63,011 nt of DNA from Lachnospiraceae bacterium. GTDB lineage: Bacteria > Bacillota > Clostridia > Lachnospirales > Lachnospiraceae. The translations under genes and the position numbers were made by a program. The notes beneath the pieces are model-generated. The model saw nothing but the letters and a program-made list of their open reading frames with translations, did no database searches and was not told the DNA's origin. The stretch is taken from assembly GCA_024403615.1 (NCBI GenBank), contig JAKSRM010000011.1:1-63011 (forward strand), in the 5' to 3' direction. Positions within the stretch are counted from its first letter, which is position 1. Every line of letters starts with the position of its first letter. Of the stretch, positions 8,714-19,064 are shown piece by piece.

Positions 8714-10147
8714 ATGAGAGTAGAAGAAGCTTTTGAACAATGGGCTGCAGAGCAGAACTTTATTGCAGAAGGCGGAACTGTTATTGTAGGGGTTTCTGGA
8801 GGCGCAGACTCCGTATGCCTGTTATATCTGATGAAGGAATATGCCCAGGAGAAAGGGTTTAAATGTATTGCGGTACATTTCAACCATATGATCCGGGGCG
8901 AGCGAGCAGAACTTGACGAAGCCTTTGTAAAGACCTTATGTGCGCAGATGGATGTAAGATGCATGGTTGCTAAAGCCAACGTTCCGGAACTAGCAGAACG
9001 GGCAGGACTTAGCGAAGAAGAAACGGGCCGTGTATTACGATACAAAGCCTTTGCAAAAGCTGCAAAATCCGTTTCCGGCATCATTGCTGTGGCTCATCAT
9101 AAAGACGATAATGCAGAAACTATTCTGATGAATCTGGTTCGTGGAAGCAATGTAAAGGGCCTGACCGGCATGCAGCCGGTAGCAGAGTTTGAAGGATGTC
9201 TTGTAGTAAGACCGCTTCTTTCCTGCAGCCATGAAGAAATCGTAGAATTCTTAAAGGAAAAAGACATTGATTTCGTAGAAGATGAAACCAATCAGGACCT
9301 TGCTTATTCCAGAAACAGAGTTCGCGGTATCGTTCTTCCGGAACTGAAAAAAGTAAATAGCAAAGCTACGGAACATATTGTTCTGGCAGCAGAAGATTTT
9401 GGAAAGATAGAAGCTTATCTGGCTCAGAAAACCGAGGAAGCTTTCGCTGACGTAGTTTCCGAAGAAGAGGGAGAAGTTCTGATCCATGCAGAAAAACTCC
9501 TGGGACTGGAGGAAGTAATCCAAAGCAGAGTACTTTATTCTGCCATTGGAAAAGCTACGGGCGAATTAAAAGATATCTCCCGGGTACATGTAGAGGAACT
9601 GTTCGACCTTTGCAGCAAACAATCCGGAAGAAAAATTGACCTTCCATATGATTGCAATGCAGTAAAACAGTACGAATATGTCATTATCCGCTCTGGGGAA
9701 GCAGAAGAAGAAAGCTTCGAAGAAGTGGAATTGGATATTTCGGAAGAAAACTTGTATGAAAATATTTATGAAACCGAATTAGAAGATGGAACCGTAGTAA
9801 CCCTTCTTCTGGTACCGGTGGATGAGGGAAACCGCAAGGTGCTGACTCAAAAAAATGAGTATACGAAAGCCTTTGATTATGATACAATAAAAGGCAATAT
9901 TATTTTGGGAAAGAGGGCTTCCGGAGATGTGATTTCTTTGAAGGACGGAAGCAAATCCCTGAAGAAATTCTTTATCGATGAAAAGATTCCTGCAGAAGAC
10001 CGGAAGAACGTTCTTGTATTGAAGGACGAAGAGAGTGTTCTGTGGGTTGTTGGCTATCGAATCGGAGAGAATTTCAAAATTACAGAAAATACCAAGCGAG
10101 CACTGCTGGTAAAGATTAGTGGAGGAAATTATGGACGCAAAGATTGA
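8714..10147 (+). CDS. tilS: tRNA(Ile)-lysidine synthetase
   Basis: This 477-residue cytoplasmic enzyme has the N-type PP-loop SGGADS at residues 28-33 and the later segments FNHMIRG and AHHKDDNAETILMNL typical of TilS. A C-terminal TilS substrate-binding domain follows (SLKKFFIDEKIP, near residues 420-430). It attaches lysine to C34 of the CAU-anticodon isoleucine tRNA so that it reads AUA. It follows divIC by 3 bases, and its last 17 bases overlap hpt. Such tight packing points to one operon from rqcP or divIC through ftsH. Confidence 0.95.
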   Translation: MRVEEAFEQWAAEQNFIAEGGTVIVGVSGGADSVCLLYLMKEYAQEKGFKCIAVHFNHMIRGERAELDEAFVKTLCAQMDVRCMVAKANVPELAERAGLSEEETGRVLRYKAFAKAAKSVSGIIAVAHHKDDNAETILMNLVRGSNVKGLTGMQPVAEFEGCLVVRPLLSCSHEEIVEFLKEKDIDFVEDETNQDLAYSRNRVRGIVLPELKKVNSKATEHIVLAAEDFGKIEAYLAQKTEEAFADVVSEEEGEVLIHAEKLLGLEEVIQSRVLYSAIGKATGELKDISRVHVEELFDLCSKQSGRKIDLPYDCNAVKQYEYVIIRSGEAEEESFEEVELDISEENLYENIYETELEDGTVVTLLLVPVDEGNRKVLTQKNEYTKAFDYDTIKGNIILGKRASGDVISLKDGSKSLKKFFIDEKIPAEDRKNVLVLKDEESVLWVVGYRIGENFKITENTKRALLVKISGGNYGRKD

Positions 10148-10652
10148 AGTTCTGATTCCGGAGCAGGATGTCAGAGATCGTATTCAGGAAATGGCGGATG
10201 CCTTAAGTGAAAAATATGCAGGAGAGAACCTTCATTTGATTGGCATTTTGAATGGTTCTGTATTCTTTTTAACAGCACTGGCACAGAAAATGTCGATTCC
10301 TGTAGAAATCGATTTTATGGCAGCATCCAGCTATGGAAGTGGAACAGAGTCTTCCGGACGTGTACTGGTAACAAAAGATTTGGATCGTTCCATTGAAGGA
10401 GACCATATTCTTTTAGTAGAGGATATCGTAGATACCGGCCAGACCTTACATCTGATTACCGAAATGCTTGAAGAAAGAAATCCTGCAAGTATGGAACTGG
10501 CAGTACTTTTGGACAAACCATCCAGACGAAAAGTATGTATGGACGCTGATTATATTGGATTCGAGATTCCTGACGTATTTGTAGTTGGCTGGGGACTGGA
10601 CTACGACCAGAAATACAGAGAATTACCTTTCGTAGGAATTGTGACAGAATAA
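10131..10652 (+). CDS. hpt: Hypoxanthine phosphoribosyltransferase
   Basis: This 173-residue purine salvage enzyme converts hypoxanthine or guanine plus PRPP to IMP or GMP. The PRPP motif is LLVEDIVDTGQTL at about residues 97-109, with the N-terminal IGILNGSVFF loop and the C-terminal VVGWGLDYDQKYRELP segment. ATG at 10131 is preferred because GGAGG sits at 10121-10125; a GTG at 10119 would overlap that RBS. The gene overlaps tilS by 17 bp and lies just before ftsH, the classic tilS-hpt-ftsH order. Confidence 0.95.
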   Translation: MDAKIEVLIPEQDVRDRIQEMADALSEKYAGENLHLIGILNGSVFFLTALAQKMSIPVEIDFMAASSYGSGTESSGRVLVTKDLDRSIEGDHILLVEDIVDTGQTLHLITEMLEERNPASMELAVLLDKPSRRKVCMDADYIGFEIPDVFVVGWGLDYDQKYRELPFVGIVTE

Positions 10653-10673
10653 ATTATTTAACGAGGAAACAGA

Positions 10674-12545
10674 ATGAAAAAATCATTTAGAGGCATAATA
10701 ATTTACTTAATCATTCTTATCGGAATGATGGCAGTATTTTATTTCACATTTACCCCTAAGCAGACCAGTGATGATTATTCCTTCCAGGAATTTCAGTCTG
10801 ACTTAAAAGATGACGCCGTTAAGGAGATTATTATTAAGCAGAACAGCGAAATCCCTACCGGTGTTGTAATTGTCACCTTCCGTGACACAACAAAGAGACA
10901 ATTTTATACAGAAAATGTAGGAACCGTTACCAGCTTTTTAGGCGAAGCAAATACGGATTATAAGTTATTGGATGTAACCAGAAGCAGTTACTTTGTTTCC
11001 ACCATTCTTCCAATGCTGATTTTATTCGTTATTTTCTTTGTGTTCTTCATCTTCATCAATGGAAGAGCTGGCGGTGGAGCAGGCAGCGGTGTTATGAACT
11101 TTGGTAAGAGTAAAGCCAAAGTAACTTCGAAAAACGATATTAAGACAACATTTAAAGATGTTGCTGGATTACAGGAAGAACGTGCAGAATTAGAGGAAGT
11201 AGTAGACTTCCTGAAGTCTCCACAGAAGTATACCAGAGTAGGCGCTCGTATTCCGAAAGGTATCTTATTAGTAGGCCCTCCGGGAACTGGTAAAACTTTA
11301 TTAGCGAGAGCTGTATCTGGTGAAGCTGGTGTTCCGTTCTTCCATATGTCAGGTTCTGACTTTGTAGAAATGTTCGTAGGCGTTGGCGCTTCCCGTGTAC
11401 GTGACTTATTCGGCGAAGCAAAGAAAAACGCTCCATGTATTATTTTCATCGATGAAATCGATGCTGTTGCAAGACGGAGAGGTTCCGGTCTTGGTGGCGG
11501 ACATGATGAAAGAGAGCAGACCTTAAACCAGATTCTGGTTGAAATGGATGGTTTCGGCGTAAACGAAGGAATTATCGTTATGGCAGCTACCAACCGTGTA
11601 GATATTTTGGACCCTGCTATTTTAAGACCTGGCCGTTTCGACAGAAAAGTATTCGTAGGCAAGCCAGATGTTAAGGGGCGTGTAGATATTCTGAAGGTTC
11701 ATTCCCGCAATAAACCGTTGGCAGAAGATGTTGATCTGGAAGTCGTTGCCAGAACTACAGCAGGCTTCTCCGGTGCGGACTTAGAGAACCTGATGAACGA
11801 AGCTGCGATTAATGCGGCATCTGCAAACCGTGCTTATATTAAGCAGGCAGATATTAACAACGCCTTCATTAAGATCGGCGTTGGCGAAGAAAAGAAGAGC
11901 AAAGTTATTTCTGAGGAAGAGCGTAGAATTACCGCTTACCACGAGTCTGGACATGCGATTTTGTTCCACCTCCTTCCAAAGATGGGACCGGTTCATATGG
12001 TTTCTATTATTCCTACCGGTATGGCTGGCGGATATACCATGCCATTGCCAGAGAAGGATGAAGCTTATAACTCCAAAGAAAAGATGCTGGAAAATATCAT
12101 GGTATCCTTCGGTGGACGTATTGCGGAAGAACTGATCTTTAAAGATATTACAACTGGTGCTTCTCAGGATATTAAGCAGGCTTCCGATATTGCAAGAGCT
12201 ATGGTTACAAGATACGGCATGAGCTCCTTAGGACCGATTGATTATGCTGGTTCTGAAAGCGAAGAAGTATTTATCGGCCGTGATTGGGGCCAGACCAAAG
12301 CTTACTCTGAGGCTACTGCTGCAATGATCGATAAAGAAGTAAAAGATATTATCGACAGCTGCTACAAGCAGGCAAAAGAAATCGTTGTTGAGAATCTGGA
12401 TGTTCTGGAAAGCTGCGCACAGCTCCTTCTTCAGAAAGAAAAGATTACCAGAGCAGAGTTTGAAGAATTATTCGTAAAACCAGAAGAAGCAGAAGAAATC
12501 ATTATTGAAGATAATTTCGCACAGGACGTTCCAACAGAGGAATAA
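10674..12545 (+). CDS. ftsH: ATP-dependent zinc metalloprotease FtsH
   Basis: This 623-residue membrane AAA+ protease degrades damaged membrane proteins and short-lived regulators. It has two N-terminal membrane helices (about residues 7-27 and 105-125) around an extracytoplasmic domain. The AAA domain follows, with Walker A GPPGTGKT near residue 200, Walker B FIDEID and the second region of homology. The zinc site is HESGH, with its first His at about 423. The acidic C-terminal tail ([12 protein letters not shown]) is usual. It is the last gene of the tilS-hpt-ftsH run, and a terminator lies about 175 bp downstream. Confidence 0.97.
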   Translation: MKKSFRGIIIYLIILIGMMAVFYFTFTPKQTSDDYSFQEFQSDLKDDAVKEIIIKQNSEIPTGVVIVTFRDTTKRQFYTENVGTVTSFLGEANTDYKLLDVTRSSYFVSTILPMLILFVIFFVFFIFINGRAGGGAGSGVMNFGKSKAKVTSKNDIKTTFKDVAGLQEERAELEEVVDFLKSPQKYTRVGARIPKGILLVGPPGTGKTLLARAVSGEAGVPFFHMSGSDFVEMFVGVGASRVRDLFGEAKKNAPCIIFIDEIDAVARRRGSGLGGGHDEREQTLNQILVEMDGFGVNEGIIVMAATNRVDILDPAILRPGRFDRKVFVGKPDVKGRVDILKVHSRNKPLAEDVDLEVVARTTAGFSGADLENLMNEAAINAASANRAYIKQADINNAFIKIGVGEEKKSKVISEEERRITAYHESGHAILFHLLPKMGPVHMVSIIPTGMAGGYTMPLPEKDEAYNSKEKMLENIMVSFGGRIAEELIFKDITTGASQDIKQASDIARAMVTRYGMSSLGPIDYAGSESEEVFIGRDWGQTKAYSEATAAMIDKEVKDIIDSCYKQAKEIVVENLDVLESCAQLLLQKEKITRAEFEELFVKPEEAEEIIIEDNFAQDVPTEE

Positions 12546-12656
12546 TGGTCCTGAAAGATAAGGAAAAGTAAAACTTATACAAATTGCACAAAAAATATCG
12601 TTATTATTTGTAAAGTTTGTGAACACTTATTGGGGAAGCCGTGATAGTATACATAC

Positions 12657-12689
12657 AGTAAAACCCCCCAATACATATATAGTTTTACT
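12657..12689. other. Inverted repeat in the ftsH downstream region
   Basis: AGTAAAAC (12657-12664) and GTTTTACT (12682-12689) form an 8-bp inverted repeat around a C-rich, A/T-rich loop. No convincing gene lies between ftsH and the ABC transporter (12546-12873). The repeat's role is unknown; it could be a weak hairpin or an operator. Confidence 0.35.
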
Positions 12690-12720
12690 ACACCCCATAA
12701 AAATGAAATACCTTCTCCTT

Positions 12721-12750
12721 AAAAGAGTCCGCAGGAAGCGGGCTCTTTTA
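12721..12750 (+). terminator. Terminator of the ftsH operon
   Basis: A 12-bp stem (AAAAGAGTCCGC with GCGGGCTCTTTT, one G-T pair) has a 5-nt loop. The T run forms part of the 3' arm. Confidence 0.85.
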
Positions 12751-12788
12751 GCATATAGGGAAAAATTGATACAGACTAGAAACAATTA

Positions 12789-12797
12789 TGGTATAAT
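12789..12797 (+). promoter_or_regulatory. Extended -10 promoter of the ABC exporter operon
   Basis: TGGTATAAT is a perfect extended -10 element (TGnTATAAT). The only -35-like hexamer (TTGATA, 12766-12771) is 20 bp away, so the promoter probably relies on the extended -10. Confidence 0.6.
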
Positions 12798-12873
12798 ATG
12801 CTTACTCATAATGGGTTAGTTTTTGAAACGATTAACATTGATATATAAAATGATCATAAGAGAGGAAATGAAA

Positions 12874-13659
12874 ATGCTGAAAATTGAACACCTCACAAAA
12901 ATCTATGGAACCACAGCAGCTGTGGATGATTTGTCCTTAAGTATTGAGCCAGGAGAAATCTATGGTTTCATTGGACATAATGGAGCTGGAAAGACCACAA
13001 CCCTGAAAAGCGTTGCGGGCATATTAAATTTTGATAACGGCGTAATTACCATTGACGGATTTGATATCAGAAAGAATCCGATTGAAGCAAAAAAAATTAT
13101 GGCTTACATTCCAGACAATCCGGATATTTACGACTATATGACAGCAATTCAGTACCTGAACTTTGTTGCGGATATTTACGAAGTCAGTCAGGCGGACCGG
13201 GAAGCAAGAATTAAGAAATATGGTGACATGTTCGCCTTGACAGAAAAACTGGCAAATCCGGTAAACTCTTATTCTCATGGTATGAAACAGAAGTTGGCGA
13301 TTATGGCCGCTTTAGTTCATGATCCAAAGCTGATTCTGATGGACGAGCCTTTCGTAGGCTTAGACCCTTCTGCAGCCTTCCTGGTAAAACAGACCATGCG
13401 CGAAATCTGCGATAACGGCGGAGCAATTTTCTTCTCCACCCATGTTCTGGAAGTTGCGGAAAAATTATGTGACAAAGTTGCCATTATCAAAAACGGAAAA
13501 TTAGTGAAGTCCGGAACTATGGAAGAAGTTAAGGGCGATGAGTCCTTAGAAGAAGTATTCCTGGATATGCAGAATGCAGCTCAGGCAGAAAAGGATACTA
13601 GTCTGAATATTGAAATTCCAAAATTCGAAGAGAAAAAAAGAGGATTCTGGAAACGCTAG
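12874..13659 (+). CDS. ABC transporter ATP-binding protein
   Basis: This 261-residue ATPase has Walker A GHNGAGKTT near residue 36, a Q-loop region, the signature SHGMKQK (a variant of LSGGQ) followed by Walker B LILMDEP, and the switch His in FFSTHVLE. A short C-terminal extension is charged. ATG at 12874 is chosen because AGAGG lies 8 bases upstream; a TTG at 12823 and an ATG at 12868 are poorer. It energises the membrane protein encoded 23 bp downstream. The domain type (GEIYGFIGHNGAGK, CcmA/NatA style) suggests an exporter, but the substrate is unknown. Confidence 0.9.
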   Translation: MLKIEHLTKIYGTTAAVDDLSLSIEPGEIYGFIGHNGAGKTTTLKSVAGILNFDNGVITIDGFDIRKNPIEAKKIMAYIPDNPDIYDYMTAIQYLNFVADIYEVSQADREARIKKYGDMFALTEKLANPVNSYSHGMKQKLAIMAALVHDPKLILMDEPFVGLDPSAAFLVKQTMREICDNGGAIFFSTHVLEVAEKLCDKVAIIKNGKLVKSGTMEEVKGDESLEEVFLDMQNAAQAEKDTSLNIEIPKFEEKKRGFWKR

Positions 13660-13682
13660 TTGTTAGTGAATGGTGAAATAAA

Positions 13683-15287
13683 ATGTTTAAAGCTTTAGTT
13701 AAAAAAGAATTATGTGAAGTACGGAAAATGTACTTTACCAATAAGAAAAAGGGAACCCAGGCAACCGGAAAAAAAGCGACCGGAATGATTATCCTGTTTG
13801 CCGTTTTATACCTGATTTTAATGGGCTCCTTCTTTGCCTTAAGCTCCTTATTTGGACTTATGGTGTTGGACGGAACCAATGACTGGATTTATTTTATGAT
13901 TATGACCATTATGGCTTTCCTCATGGGACTGATTGGCTGCGTCATGAGTACCACAGCGGTTTTGTTCCGGGCGAAGGATAATGAGTTTTTGTTATCTATG
14001 CCGATTCCACCGTCAAAAATCCTGCTGGCTCGTATGATCAGCGTTTATGTTATCGGATTGATTTATGAATTGATGGTAATTTTCCCGGCAGTTCTGTATT
14101 ATTGGATTTTCAATAAAGCGAGCGTACTGTCTATTATCTTTAGCGTTCTGGGAATTTTTGTTTTAGGTTTCCTGGTGCTGGCCATTTCCTGCCTCATTGG
14201 TTGGGTCATCGCCTTGATTATGTCCAAACTGAAAAATAAAAATTTCATTACGGTTATTGTTTCCGTTGTATTTATTGCTGCAGTCATGTATCTGAGATTC
14301 CGGATGGATGCGCTGATTCAAAGTCTGGCAGAAAATGCCCTGAGTATCGGCGAATCCATGAAAGGCTGGGGCTATCCGATTTATTGCCTGGGTAAGGGAA
14401 TGTGCGGAGACATCGTAGGCTTCCTGGTATTCACGGCCATGACAGCCGTAATTTTCGGAGTGGTTTACTACTTCATGACCAAGAGCTTCCTGAAAGTTGC
14501 TGCTACGAATAGTGCAGGTTCCAATAAAAAATATAACACTTCTCAGATTAAGACGGCAAAGCAAAGCGCTGCCTTAAGAAGAAAAGAGATGAAGAGATTT
14601 ACCTCCAGCCCGACCTACATGCTGAACTGTGGCTTAGGCTTGCTGTTCTTCCTGATTGCAGCGGTTCTGGTCATTGTGAAGATGGGGGAAGCCCGGGAGA
14701 TTCTTGGTGCATTGAAGGAAACAGTTCCGGAGCTTGCCAACATGGTTGTGGTATTGGCAGTTTTTGCCGTTTGCCTGCTGTCTGCTTTTGTTGATATTGC
14801 AGGACCGTCGGTTTCTTTGGAAGGCCCGAATATCTGGCTGCTGCAGTCCATGCCAATTGATCCATGGGAGATTTTAAAGGCGAAAATTTATAACCATTGT
14901 ATTTTAACGCTGCCACCGGCAACGTTCTGCACCATCGTTTTATGCATTGCCATCCGGGCAGACGTACTGAACGTTATTTTATCGATTTTATGCGTCGATC
15001 TTTATATCATTATGACTGCAACCTTCCAGGTATTCTTAGACCTGAAACGGCCGATGCTGGATTGGGTTACGGAAGTACAGCCGATTAAGCAGAGCGTGTC
15101 CGTTCTGATCGATATATTTGCGGGAATGCTTCTGTCCGCAGCATTAGGCGCTTTGTTCTTTCTGCTTTATAACTTTATCAGCAGCGCGGTTTATCTGATT
15201 CTCTGCCTTGTAATTTTTGCAGTGATTACCTGGATTCTCCTTCGTTGGCTGAAAGGAAAAGGAAGAATCAAATTTGCAGACTTGTAA
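13683..15287 (+). CDS. ABC exporter membrane subunit
   Basis: This 534-residue membrane protein has about 12 hydrophobic helices, arranged as two groups around a basic cytoplasmic loop (SQIKTAKQSAALRRKEMKRF, about residues 285-305). That layout fits the large permeases that pair with CcmA-type ATPases in Firmicutes. The N terminus is an amphipathic, basic segment (MFKALVKKELCEVRK) like those of drug or lantibiotic exporters. The gene starts 23 bp after the ATPase gene with which it must form the transporter. The substrate cannot be inferred from sequence. Confidence 0.85.
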   Translation: MFKALVKKELCEVRKMYFTNKKKGTQATGKKATGMIILFAVLYLILMGSFFALSSLFGLMVLDGTNDWIYFMIMTIMAFLMGLIGCVMSTTAVLFRAKDNEFLLSMPIPPSKILLARMISVYVIGLIYELMVIFPAVLYYWIFNKASVLSIIFSVLGIFVLGFLVLAISCLIGWVIALIMSKLKNKNFITVIVSVVFIAAVMYLRFRMDALIQSLAENALSIGESMKGWGYPIYCLGKGMCGDIVGFLVFTAMTAVIFGVVYYFMTKSFLKVAATNSAGSNKKYNTSQIKTAKQSAALRRKEMKRFTSSPTYMLNCGLGLLFFLIAAVLVIVKMGEAREILGALKETVPELANMVVVLAVFAVCLLSAFVDIAGPSVSLEGPNIWLLQSMPIDPWEILKAKIYNHCILTLPPATFCTIVLCIAIRADVLNVILSILCVDLYIIMTATFQVFLDLKRPMLDWVTEVQPIKQSVSVLIDIFAGMLLSAALGALFFLLYNFISSAVYLILCLVIFAVITWILLRWLKGKGRIKFADL

Positions 15288-15310
15288 TCTGTAAACATTC
15301 ATGATATTAT
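15282..15310 (+). promoter_or_regulatory. Probable promoter of the polymerase/uvrBA operon
   Basis: TTGTAA (15282-15287) and TATTAT (15305-15310) are spaced by 17 bp. The -35 overlaps the stop codon of the ABC permease. The LexA-like box at 15316 lies just downstream of the -10, where a repressor would block initiation. Confidence 0.6.
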
Positions 15311-15315
15311 AAATA

Positions 15316-15329
15316 CAAACATACGTTCG
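15316..15329 (+). promoter_or_regulatory. LexA (SOS) box candidate
   Basis: CAAACATACGTTCG matches the Gram-positive LexA consensus CGAACATATGTTCG at 12 of 14 positions. It sits beside a promoter and before DNA-damage genes (Y-family polymerase, YolD-like, uvrB, uvrA), which are typical SOS targets. Confidence 0.65.
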
Positions 15330-15361
15330 GGACAAAAAGACTAACTCTTTTTGTCCCTTTT
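15329..15361 (+). terminator. Strong hairpin with short T tract, terminator or attenuator
   Basis: GGGACAAAAAG and CTTTTTGTCCC form a perfect 11-bp stem with a 7-nt loop, followed by TTTT. It could end the ABC exporter transcript. It lies downstream of the predicted SOS promoter, so it would also be transcribed in the polymerase leader. Confidence 0.7.
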
Positions 15362-15383
15362 AAACCCAACAATTTTAAGGACT

Positions 15384-16646
15384 ATGGAAGAGAAGCGACA
15401 ATATATCTGCATCGATCTGAAATCTTTTTACGCTTCGGTAGAATGCGTGGAAAGAGGACTGGATCCTTTTACGACGAACTTAATCGTGGCAGACCCGACC
15501 CGGACGGATAAGACCATCTGTCTGGCGGCTTCTCCTGCCATTAAAAAATTAGGTGTTCCCAATCGATGCCGGGTGTTCCAAATTCCAAAAAATATCAAAT
15601 ACATTATGGCGCCGCCAAGAATGCAGCTGTATTTAGATTACAGCGCGAAAATTTACGGTATTTATCTGAAGTACTTCGCTCCAGAGGATATCCATGTTTA
15701 TTCCGTAGATGAGGCGTTTATGGACGTGACCCATTACTTGTCCCTTTATAAGAAAAACACGAAGGAATTGGCGATTACGGTCCTGAACGACATAAAAGAT
15801 ACCTACGGATTAACTGCTACCTGCGGTATCGGCACCAATTTATATCTGGCGAAAATTGCTTTGGACATTACGGCCAAGCATGCGGCAGATTTTATTGGGG
15901 AGCTGGATGAAGAAAGTTTTAAGGCCTCTTTGTGGGACCATCTGCCCCTGACGGACTTTTGGATGATTGGAAGAGGTACTGTAAGCCGCTTGGCGAAGGT
16001 GGGAATTTTTACCATGCGAGACATCGCTATGGCGGATGAATATCTCCTGTTCCGTCTCTTCGGCGTCAATGCGGAACTGATTATGGACCATGCCTGGGGC
16101 TTGGAGCCAACTACCATCGCAGACATTAAAAAATACAAAACCAAGTCTACCTCCATTTCAAGTGGACAGGTTCTTACAAGGGATTATAATTATAAAGAAT
16201 GCAGATTGATCGTAAAAGAGATGTGCGACCTTTTGTGTCTGGACCTTGTAAAGAAACATAAAGTTACGGGTAATATCGGGCTGACCTTAGGCTTTTCTTT
16301 CGGCGTGGAACGGAAGCCGATTAGTGCTAGCGAAAAGCTGACCGTAACCACTAGCTCCAACCGGGTGTTGGGAGAAGCGGTAATCCGTCTATTTGACCGG
16401 ATTGCGGACCCGGACATTTACTATCGCAGAGTTTACCTCTTTTTCAATAATCTGCAGGACGAAGCTTTCGAACAGTTTGATCTGTTTACCAATCCGGAAA
16501 CGATGGTGAAGGACCGAAAGCTGCAGCAGGCGGCCTTGGATATTAAAAGCCGCTATGGAAAGAACGCGATTCTGAAGGGCATGAACCTGGAGGAAAGCGC
16601 CACGACGATTGAAAGAAATGGCCAGATTGGAGGACACAAAGGATGA
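15384..16646 (+). CDS. Y-family DNA polymerase (UmuC/UvrX-like)
   Basis: This 420-residue translesion polymerase has the N-terminal metal site ICIDLKSFYASVE and the second catalytic motif YSVDEAFMDVT, followed by thumb and little-finger domains. Its length and its lack of a DinB-style C terminus place it with the UmuC/UvrX branch found in Firmicutes chromosomes and elements. ATG at 15384 is used; the TTG at 15351 lies inside the hairpin. TAAGG precedes it by only 3 bases, so the RBS is weak. The stop codon overlaps the ATG of the YolD-like gene. A LexA-like box upstream suggests SOS control. Confidence 0.9.
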   Translation: MEEKRQYICIDLKSFYASVECVERGLDPFTTNLIVADPTRTDKTICLAASPAIKKLGVPNRCRVFQIPKNIKYIMAPPRMQLYLDYSAKIYGIYLKYFAPEDIHVYSVDEAFMDVTHYLSLYKKNTKELAITVLNDIKDTYGLTATCGIGTNLYLAKIALDITAKHAADFIGELDEESFKASLWDHLPLTDFWMIGRGTVSRLAKVGIFTMRDIAMADEYLLFRLFGVNAELIMDHAWGLEPTTIADIKKYKTKSTSISSGQVLTRDYNYKECRLIVKEMCDLLCLDLVKKHKVTGNIGLTLGFSFGVERKPISASEKLTVTTSSNRVLGEAVIRLFDRIADPDIYYRRVYLFFNNLQDEAFEQFDLFTNPETMVKDRKLQQAALDIKSRYGKNAILKGMNLEESATTIERNGQIGGHKG

Positions 16647-16960
16647 CGGGAAGGCATGATCCGACCCGCTTCCAACGACTGAAAAACGGGAAGCGTCCTT
16701 CCATTTTTTGGCTGGATGTGACCATGAGCGAAATCAGAGACAAGAGACCGGAAAATATTCGGCCAAAGATGGATGTGGGAGAACGGGCAAAGCAGTTTGC
16801 TCCTTTTGCTGCGTTAGGCAGAATGGACGAAGTATTATCCGAAGTGGAACGACGACGGGATGTAGGCGACCCGGAGCGGGTGCCTTGGTTAGAAGACCTG
16901 TCTTTAGAAGAAATAGATATGCTTTCTGTGGAAGGCGAAATCTTTGGGGCCGATGAGTGA
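16643..16960 (+). CDS. YolD-like small protein, polymerase partner
   Basis: This 105-residue protein has the core [30 protein letters not shown], which resembles the small YolD-like proteins usually encoded beside Y-family polymerases. The last third is acidic. Its ATG overlaps the polymerase stop codon (ATGA), and its end overlaps the uvrB start by 8 bp, so all three are translationally coupled. A second possible start is the internal ATG at 16724 ([10 protein letters not shown]). The biochemical role is not established; genomic association suggests it helps or regulates the polymerase. Confidence 0.7.
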   Translation: MTGRHDPTRFQRLKNGKRPSIFWLDVTMSEIRDKRPENIRPKMDVGERAKQFAPFAALGRMDEVLSEVERRRDVGDPERVPWLEDLSLEEIDMLSVEGEIFGADE

Positions 16961-18998
16961 GTTTAAATTAGTATCTGAATACAAGCCGACGGGTGATCAG
17001 CCGAGAGCCATCAAGGAATTAGTGGATGGTTTTAAGGAAGGAAACCAGTTCGAGACGCTGCTGGGTGTAACGGGATCCGGTAAAACTTTTACTATGGCTA
17101 ACGTTATCCAGGCGCTCAATAAACCGACTCTGGTTATTGCCCACAACAAAACTCTGGCGGCTCAACTGTACAGCGAATTTAAGGAGTTCTTCCCGGAAAA
17201 CGCTGTAGAATATTTTATTTCCTACTACGATTATTATCAGCCGGAAGCCTATGTGCCTTCCACGGATACCTATATTGAAAAAGATTCTTCGATTAACGAT
17301 GAAATCGACCGGTTGCGCCATTCCGCCACTACGTCCTTAGTGGAGCGGAAGGACGTTATCATTATCGCTTCCGTTTCCTGTATTTATGGCATTGGTGACC
17401 CGGAGGAGTACGCCCGCATGAGCGTTTCCTTACGGCCAGGCATGCAAAAAGACCGGGACGAAGTCATCCGGGAACTGATTAATATTCAGTATGACCGGAA
17501 TGATATGGACTTCCAGCGTGGAACCTTCCGGGTAAGAGGCGATGTTATCGAAATTTTGCCGGCCATGACAGAGAAGAATGCCATTCGTGTAGAATTCTTC
17601 GGCGATGAAATCGACCGGATTACGCAGATTGATACTTTGACGGGAGAAATTAAGGCTCGCATGGAACACGTGGCCATCTTACCGGCCAGCTACTATGTTG
17701 TTCCGCAGGAACAGATGGAGCGGGCTCTGGTAAATATTTCCAAAGAATTAGAGGAACGGGTGGCTTATTTCCGTAGCGAAGACAAGCTGTTAGAGGCCCA
17801 AAGAATCTGGGAGCGGACCAACTTCGACATGGAAATGATGCGGGAAACTGGCGTATGTTCCGGCATCGAAAATTATTCCAGACATTTAACTGGGCTGGCG
17901 CCGGGAGTGGCTCCTGCCTGCTTAATTGATTTTTATAAAAACGATTTTTTGATTATTGTAGATGAGTCTCATATGACGGTACCTCAGATTGGCGCCATGT
18001 ACAATGGCGACCGTTCCAGAAAACAGACTCTGGTAGATTATGGTTTCCGTCTGCCTTCCGCTTTGGATAACCGCCCGTTGCGATTTGAAGAGTTTGAAGG
18101 AAAGATTGACCAGATGTTGTTTGTTTCTGCGACACCGGGAAAATATGAGGCGGCTCATGAACTGTTACGAACGGAACAAATTATCCGCCCGACGGGATTG
18201 TTGGATCCGGAAGTTACGGTAAAACCGGTAGAGGGCCAGATTGATGACTTGCTGACGGAAATCAATAAAGAAACGGGAAAAGGCAATAAAGTTCTGGTAA
18301 CTACCTTGACTAAGAAAATGGCGGAAGACCTGACGGATTATTTGAAGGACGCCGGCGTCCGCGTAAGATATTTACATTCCGACATCGCGGCTTTGGAACG
18401 GACGGAAATCATCCGTGACATGCGATTGGATGTGTTCGATGTTCTGGTCGGAATTAACCTGTTAAGGGAAGGTTTGGATATTCCAGAAATCTCCCTGGTA
18501 GCCATTCTGGATGCGGACAAGGAAGGCTTCTTACGAAGCGAAACTTCCTTGATTCAGACTATCGGTCGTGCCAGCAGAAACTCGGAAGGACGGGTTATTA
18601 TGTATGCCGATGTGATGACCGATTCCATGAAAGCGGCCATTACGGAAACGAACCGTCGTCGTGATATACAAAAAGCGTATAACGAAGAACACGGCATTAC
18701 GCCGACTACTATAAAGAAAGCAGTAAGAGATTTAATCAGCATTACGAAAGAGGCGACAGCCGTATCCCAGAAACTGGAAAAAGATACAGAGTCTATGAGT
18801 AAGGCGGAAATCGAAAAACTCATTGCGAAAGTTGAAAAGCAGATGCGGAAAGCTGCAGCAGATTTAGACTTTGAGACCGCGGCTTCCTTACGTGACCAGA
18901 TGCTGGATCTGAAGAAACATCTGGTAGATGAGGACCCGAAAACCCGTGCTGCGTCCAGACGCAATACGAAAAAAAGAATCGAAAGAAAAACGAAATAG
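16953..18998 (+). CDS. uvrB: Excinuclease ABC subunit B
   Basis: This 681-residue helicase-like subunit of nucleotide excision repair carries Walker A GVTGSGKT near residue 40. The damage-probing beta-hairpin ([12 protein letters not shown]) is near residues 92-103. Helicase motifs include DESH and the VI motif QTIGRASRN. The C-terminal UVR domain ([19 protein letters not shown]) contacts UvrC. The ATG at 16953 is standard ([16 protein letters not shown]) and overlaps the YolD-like gene by 8 bp. uvrA follows 66 bp later. Placing uvrBA behind a translesion polymerase joins error-free and error-prone repair in one probable SOS operon. uvrC is not in the window. Confidence 0.97.
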   Translation: MSEFKLVSEYKPTGDQPRAIKELVDGFKEGNQFETLLGVTGSGKTFTMANVIQALNKPTLVIAHNKTLAAQLYSEFKEFFPENAVEYFISYYDYYQPEAYVPSTDTYIEKDSSINDEIDRLRHSATTSLVERKDVIIIASVSCIYGIGDPEEYARMSVSLRPGMQKDRDEVIRELINIQYDRNDMDFQRGTFRVRGDVIEILPAMTEKNAIRVEFFGDEIDRITQIDTLTGEIKARMEHVAILPASYYVVPQEQMERALVNISKELEERVAYFRSEDKLLEAQRIWERTNFDMEMMRETGVCSGIENYSRHLTGLAPGVAPACLIDFYKNDFLIIVDESHMTVPQIGAMYNGDRSRKQTLVDYGFRLPSALDNRPLRFEEFEGKIDQMLFVSATPGKYEAAHELLRTEQIIRPTGLLDPEVTVKPVEGQIDDLLTEINKETGKGNKVLVTTLTKKMAEDLTDYLKDAGVRVRYLHSDIAALERTEIIRDMRLDVFDVLVGINLLREGLDIPEISLVAILDADKEGFLRSETSLIQTIGRASRNSEGRVIMYADVMTDSMKAAITETNRRRDIQKAYNEEHGITPTTIKKAVRDLISITKEATAVSQKLEKDTESMSKAEIEKLIAKVEKQMRKAAADLDFETAASLRDQMLDLKKHLVDEDPKTRAASRRNTKKRIERKTK

Positions 18999-19064
18999 GT
19001 GTGCGCGAAACGTGACGGAACGAGGAAGAACACACGCAAAAAAACGAAGAAATAGGAAACTGTT

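Noticed and set aside
12619..12819. 66-codon ORF between ftsH and the ABC exporter
   Set aside because: It has no RBS, crosses the ftsH terminator hairpin and has no recognisable protein character.
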